A stretch of DNA of 64,000 nucleotides from Stenocarpella maydis (Eukaryota > Ascomycota > Sordariomycetes > Diaporthales > Diaporthaceae): contig NQMI01000008.1 of the NCBI GenBank assembly GCA_002270565.1, forward strand, positions 773,476 to 837,475, given 5' to 3'. Of this stretch, positions 59,606 to 64,000 are shown piece by piece; position 1 is the first letter of the stretch; the number at the start of each line of letters is the position of its first letter. A program made the translations under genes and the position numbers. The notes under the pieces are model-generated. The model was not told the DNA's origin. It was given only the letters and a program-made list of their open reading frames with translations, and searched no databases.

Positions 59606-61393
59606 TCAAGAGCCTGGGCCCAACAACGCGTCGAACGGATTGGCGGACCGCAGTGGCCTGGCCTGTCGCCCTCCCTGCCTGGCCGCCGGCCCCGTCATCC
59701 TCTCGGACGTCCGTCCAGTTCCTTCTGAGAGCGGCTCTGACATGCCAGTCATTTCGAGCAAGTGCTCCAACTCCCCGGCATCCTTCAGTTGCCCATACAA
59801 GCCTGCAACATCCGTGATGCTGGGGAACTCCCCGATGGACGGTACTGTACAAAGGCAGTCCATCAGTCTGTCCACTGGTAGCTGCGGCCAAGCAGGTGTC
59901 ACTAAGGGTCCTCCCAGGCACTGCAGGACTTGGAACAGTATTCGCAGCGAGTAAAGTGTGCCCTGGATCTGTGCCGTCAGGTGCGCAGTACTCCAACTCC
60001 CAGCGTCAAGTTTCCCCTTCGACTTGCTCGCCCGTTTCAAGGCTTCGCGGACCAGTGACACCGTGCCCTGCTCTGAGGCATGTTCAATCTCCTGCTTGAA
60101 GCAGAAGCTCACCCATCCCAGAGCTGAGGGGCCTCTTGCCTTGCTGCTGAACGCTTGGCACGAGCTCAGCAATTTGTGTGCTGCCTCTGTTATCTCCTGC
60201 CTCCCTAGCAGCTCAATAGCTTTCCCAGTAGAGTTGAGGGACGTCGTTCGCCGATATTCGGCAACCGTTGATTTGCCGAATGAGGGGTTTGGGCAGAAAC
60301 TGTACGCCAGTTGTCTGATCCAGATACTCGGGTCCCAGGCACTCTCTCGATCCCACCGATCAAGAAGCAGAGGCAGATAGAAAATCGACCCTACGGATCT
60401 CGCCGTCCAGCCTGGTAAACACTCGGACCACCCAAGTAGAAACTCTGACACCCTAGGATCCAGATATTTCAAGTATTCCGAGTTCGTCGAGCTGGTATGC
60501 GAGCCTTTGACGTACTCGGATACAAAGTTCGCGTATTCCGCGCGGTATACTTCAGCCGAATATTTCCTTTTCGCCAGCGCGGCATAAAATGCAATCTTAT
60601 GGTACGGGCTCCTCCCCATCTCGAACGCGAGGGATAACATGGCCTGCTGTCCAGGCTCGAGCGACAGCCGTTCGCATATGGCATGCTGGCTGTATGTGAC
60701 AACTGACCGTTGCTGGGGGTCTTCGGCTGTCATCTCCATGTCCTCGAAGAACACGACGCTTCCATTCCGCCCCAGGTCATACAGCAGAAGGTCGGAGTCC
60801 GAGGTGAGAAGGGCCCCGCCTTCACGGCAAACGTGATGCGCGCAAAAGCCGTCCGCCTCCCCCGGGACCAGATGCGTAAGGTGGCCGTACTGATCCGACG
60901 TCCTCAGAGCTCCGAGGACTGCCGGGACTAAGAAAGCTGGAATCGGTATGCGAGGATCCTCTTGGCGACGGGATGGCCTTGCCTTGACATCGCGCGCAAT
61001 GCCAGACTTTGTAGACGAGAAATATTGCCTGGATGCGGTCGACTTCCCCACCAGCCGGGCGAGCCTCACACCTTTCTTGGATGCTGGTAGGTAGCCGTCA
61101 AAGTAGATTGCCTTTCTGCGGGCCGTCAGCAAGTGCACACAAGACAACGGAGTGGATGCAGTGTGGCCCTACACTTGGGTTCCACGCAGTTGTAACTCAT
61201 CGAGCCACTGGATTGCCGCCGAAGCAAGGACAGGATATGCTGGGTCCTGGAGTGCAGTTGAGACTCTGATCTTCAGACGACAAGAAAAAAGGATGTGGTA
61301 TGCGAAAGCTGGGCCGTCAATAACCACGCTGTCAGCCAACTGCAGGCGTGAAGCGAGCGGTCTCAGCGCCGCCGTAAGACCTCGGATTCCCAT
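59606..61393 (-). CDS. Asteroid-like XPG-family nuclease domain protein
   Basis: Exons 61393-61173 and 61115-59606 (57-nt intron, GTAGGG donor, CTGAC branch) give 576 aa. The start MGIRGLTAALRP is the hallmark of XPG/FEN1-type N-termini. SVVIDGPAFAYHI carries the first metal-binding Asp, and KAIYFDGYLPASKKGVR follows the intron. The internal domain shows PGEADGFCAHH and LLTSDSDLLLYD, so most acidic residues of the XPG active site remain. The C-terminal 300 residues are helical and match no family I recognise beyond fungal asteroid proteins. The function is not established; XPG relatives cut flap or structured DNA or RNA. The last intron phase is 2 and the join reads GTQVKAIYFDG. Confidence 0.85.
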
Positions 61394-61779
61394 ATCAAAA
61401 GTCAGATGGCCTGAGTGTTCAGGAGTAATGGCACGCCTCTGCTGTCCAGCCCATCCAGCACTCGCAGCCACAACTGGCGCGTTGCAGTCTGCTCGTCTAG
61501 CTCACGCTGCGCGAACAGATGTGTTGAATACGGCCAATCTCAGAGACTTGCACAAGCTCTGGAGGTGAAAGTAATCGAATGACATATGACCACGTCTCAT
61601 AAATGTCATGAGTTGAATGCATCGATTGTGGTTCTTGTGGAGGTTCTAGAGGTGGGCTAGGTCGGGCGCAACGCACGGACACTCAAAAGACTGCTGCATC
61701 TGGTAGTTTTCGTGGAAACATCAAGCCATAGGATTTCCTACTGCAACCATATGGTCTTCGTCATTCTTAGTCCCCGCCC
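61394..61779. other. Promoter of asteroid-like gene
   Basis: Upstream flank at normal base composition, ending where the AT-rich block begins. No gene is seen. Confidence 0.5.
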
Positions 61780-62990
61780 TTCTGCCAGATATACAAGGCG
61801 TGCAAGCCACAATATCATAACACAAAATAATTAAAGATAAGCAGACATTAAATAAGCATTTAAATTAGATTACTAGCCTCTAGGCTAACGTAGGGTACCA
61901 GGAAGTAGCTTGAACCAGGAAGTAGTTACCCTACTTTCTTATATAAAAAACATCTATATATACCCTGCTAAAACTCTCAAACTAGGCCAAAAATGAATAA
62001 AAAGTTTAGGGTTTAATTATAAGTATATAAATAAGCTATAGGTTTTTTTTAAGAATTTTAAAGTTTTTTAGCTTAATTATTTAAAAACTTTAATTTTAAA
62101 TCCTTATAATTTTAATTTTTCAATATTTATACCTTATGTAAATGAATTTAAAATTTTATAAGAAAACTATATAACTAAAATATATAATATTTAAGCTAAT
62201 TTAAACTTTTTATTTATTTTAAGCTTAATTTAAAAGTTTTAATAAAATATATAATATAAAATATTAAAAAATAATATAAGGATTATTAAATAGGTTATAT
62301 ATTATAATATAAGTAGTAGTGATTATTATATTTAATCCATTTAAGAAGTAGTAATTTTATAAGTATAGCTTATATAACTAGTTTAAGCATATATAATAAA
62401 GGATAGTTGCTTAATTATCCAACTTAGTCAGCAATTACTTATTGCTACTATAATACTAACTATAGTTATAACGGGTGCATATAAGCCAAAAGAACTTACA
62501 AGTAAGTACTATAATTATGGAATAAATACATATAATTAATATTAGGTATATCTAGATTAGAACCTAGATAAAGGATATAATTTCTATAATCTTAATAAAG
62601 AAAACCTTTATAATAGTTTATATTTCTTATAATACACTAAGTCCTAGTACGAAAAACATTAGAAGGATAAGGCTTAATAACAGCCTATCCTACTAATAAA
62701 GAATCCCCAGAAGCCTAGGATGATATATATATTGCTTAGTTAAATAGCTTGCTTTAATAACAGCTATACCACTCATTATAGTAATAAGGAAGCCACCAGG
62801 TGGTTTCCTAAGAATGCTTTAGGAAAGCAGGGAAGAACCCTAGTGGTAGGAAATAGGGAGGAACTCCTGCAGATTGACCCCAGGATAGAAGGAAAACCTG
62901 TTCCCCAGGCCATACTTGCACTATAAATATAATAGAAGGAACCATAAGACTACCTAGAATAAGCCCCTCTTCTAGCCCCAAGAACTAATA
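61780..62990. repeat. AT-rich, RIP-like degenerate repeat block
   Basis: Composition changes abruptly to very AT-rich, with long TA-rich stretches (62030-62420 is almost entirely A/T). No ORF survives. The pattern fits a transposon remnant saturated by repeat-induced point mutation, inferred from composition only. The composition is slightly less extreme from about 62690 to 62990. Confidence 0.75.
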
Positions 62991-63864
62991 TTGTTAAACG
63001 GAACCGCTCAGTAGGGCGTTGGCACTTCGTGCAAGGAGTTACCCTAGACTTCTTGCAAGGAGTTACCCTAGACTTCTTGCAAGGAGTTGCCTAGACTTGC
63101 GAGTCCCAGGCGGATTTTTCCCGTAGTACGCAGTGCGTGCGGTGCGCAGATAGTTTGGGGGCGTAGTCCCAATTATTTTGGCTGCCCCATTACACCTGAA
63201 GTAGCTCCTCATTACCCTATTTCTTTACAAAAAGGTATATAACTAGTGCATTGGATAGCTTGATTCTGATCTGATGAATTTGTGCTATAGAATAGCATTC
63301 AGTTCAGCGTGTGTTTCGGCAGGGTCGCAGTGTGGTGCTCTGAGGCGAATTGGGACGATTGACAATGGTCTGGACAACTTTGTATTGAATTAAGTTGGGC
63401 TTCTGTAAGCCCTCCTTATATACCCTCCGACGTCGTCTCACCCCTGGGCACGCTGCGGTCGGCTCTGGTGCAAATTTGCAAATGCCGGAAAATTCGCCCT
63501 TCCAACACACCATCTTTGGTTCTAAGCAACCAGCCAACCATAGCCCTAGCAATACCCAAATTAAGTACATATAAACTTCAGAAATCAAGCTATCCAATGC
63601 ACTAGGTCATATACTTTTTGGGTAAGAAATAAGGGTAATGCAGAGGTCTGAATTAAGGTGCAAATGCAGGCCAAAATAATCGACTCACGGCCACCAAACT
63701 CATCTTGCGTCACGCACGCACTGGGCGTACTTAGCGAAAATCGCCTGACTCGCAAGTCTAGGGTAACTCCTTGCTAGGAAGTCTAGGGTAACTCCTTACA
63801 ACAAAGTCTAGGGTAACTCCTTGCACGGAGTACCAACGCCCTGCTGAGCGGTTCCGTTTAACAA
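62991..63864. mobile_element. MITE/foldback-like element with long terminal inverted repeats
   Basis: The left end TTGTTAAACGGAACCGCTCAG at 62991 is exactly inverted at the right end, stopping at 63864. The element is flanked by TA on both sides (62989-62990 and 63865-63866), consistent with a TA target duplication. The inverted arms extend about 285 bp each (about 62991-63276 and 63576-63864), with small indels and mainly C/T or G/A differences. Each arm carries about three tandem copies of GCAAGGAGTTACCCTAGACTT. The 300-bp centre has no transposase; a 97-codon ORF at 63304-63597 resembles nothing known. A TA duplication points to mobilisation by a Tc1/mariner-type transposase, which is an inference. 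Confidence 0.85.
63026..63100 (+). repeat. Tandem triplicate in left arm
   Basis: Three adjacent units of GCAAGGAGTTACCCTAGACTT (about 25 bp each with spacers) are present; the third has lost two bases (GTTGCCTAGACTT). The right arm holds the inverted counterpart at about 63754-63829. Confidence 0.85.
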
Positions 63865-63866
63865 TA

Positions 63867-64000
63867 GGTATTATAGGTAGTTCTTTATTATTATTAATGA
63901 TTACTAAAAAAGTTGCTCTTATAGTGGTATTTCTTTTTATTATTGGGTTATTATTAGGGCTTTCATTAGTTGTTAAGATCCTTGCGCTATTGCTCCTCTT
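63867..64000. repeat. AT-rich block continues
   Basis: AT-rich sequence resumes directly after the inverted-repeat element, so the element is inserted within the AT-rich island. Confidence 0.6.

Noticed and set aside
63026..63100. CRISPR-like array of direct repeats
   Set aside because: Only three adjacent units with almost no spacer, mirrored in inverted form at the other end of a eukaryotic transposable element.
63304..63597. 97-aa ORF inside the inverted-repeat element as a transposase
   Set aside because: Too short, no DDE/DDD motif, and it overlaps the centre and the start of the right arm.

Overview
This window is nuclear DNA of a filamentous ascomycete, most likely a Sordariomycete. 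The genes are GC-rich and carry short introns (about 48-230 nt) with GT..AG ends and CTAAC/CTGAC-type branch sites. The families are typical of Pezizomycotina: a QutR-like repressor, a Zn2Cys6 factor, a Bud13/Cwc26 splicing protein, a PHO84-type phosphate permease and a Lam/Ltc sterol-transfer protein. I rebuilt most gene models by hand, joining ORFs at splice sites whose phases agree and whose joined lengths are whole codons.

Layout from left to right. 0.8-4.0 kb: an unrecognised basic protein and an Atg38/NRBF2-like MIT-domain protein, both on the minus strand. 5.1-9.6 kb: a GRAM-VASt-TM sterol transporter (plus), converging on a five-exon PHO84-like phosphate permease (minus, 10.0-12.5 kb). 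13.9-15.6 kb: homoserine O-acetyltransferase MET2 (minus), diverging from THO2 (plus, 16.7-24.1 kb), whose C-terminal exon is broken by an apparent one-base frameshift. 25.2-25.7 kb: a decayed gene remnant. 26.6-29.1 kb: a QutR-like repressor with no quinate cluster beside it. 30.7-32.0 kb: a Zn2Cys6 factor. 34.2-36.3 kb: a seven-helix Ost-alpha/TMEM184-type membrane protein. 37.1-40.9 kb: a four-domain predicted RNA end-processing or repair protein (2H phosphoesterase, EEP nuclease, nucleotidyltransferase, MJ1316/DUF504). 42.3-43.0 kb: a small hypothetical protein. 45.5-49.2 kb: Bud13/Cwc26 and TFIIF-alpha, converging. 50.5-53.8 kb: a Cid1-like terminal nucleotidyltransferase with a very large insertion in its catalytic fold. 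55.6-56.9 kb: a divergent OTU-like protein. 57.5-61.4 kb: a PRPP synthetase-family subunit and an asteroid/XPG-like nuclease. 61.8-64 kb: an AT-rich, RIP-like block containing an 874-bp element with long terminal inverted repeats.

Most genes are housekeeping. A notable share act on RNA (THO2, Bud13, TFIIF-alpha, the Cid1-like enzyme, the four-domain RNA end protein), but nothing in the layout shows that they are co-regulated. The best candidates for poorly described biology are the four-domain RNA end-processing protein, the Cid1-like enzyme with its insertion, and the OTU-like protein. Two genes (Atg38-like and MET2) need non-canonical GC-AG introns to give sensible proteins. There is a 24-base sequencing gap at 33784-33807.
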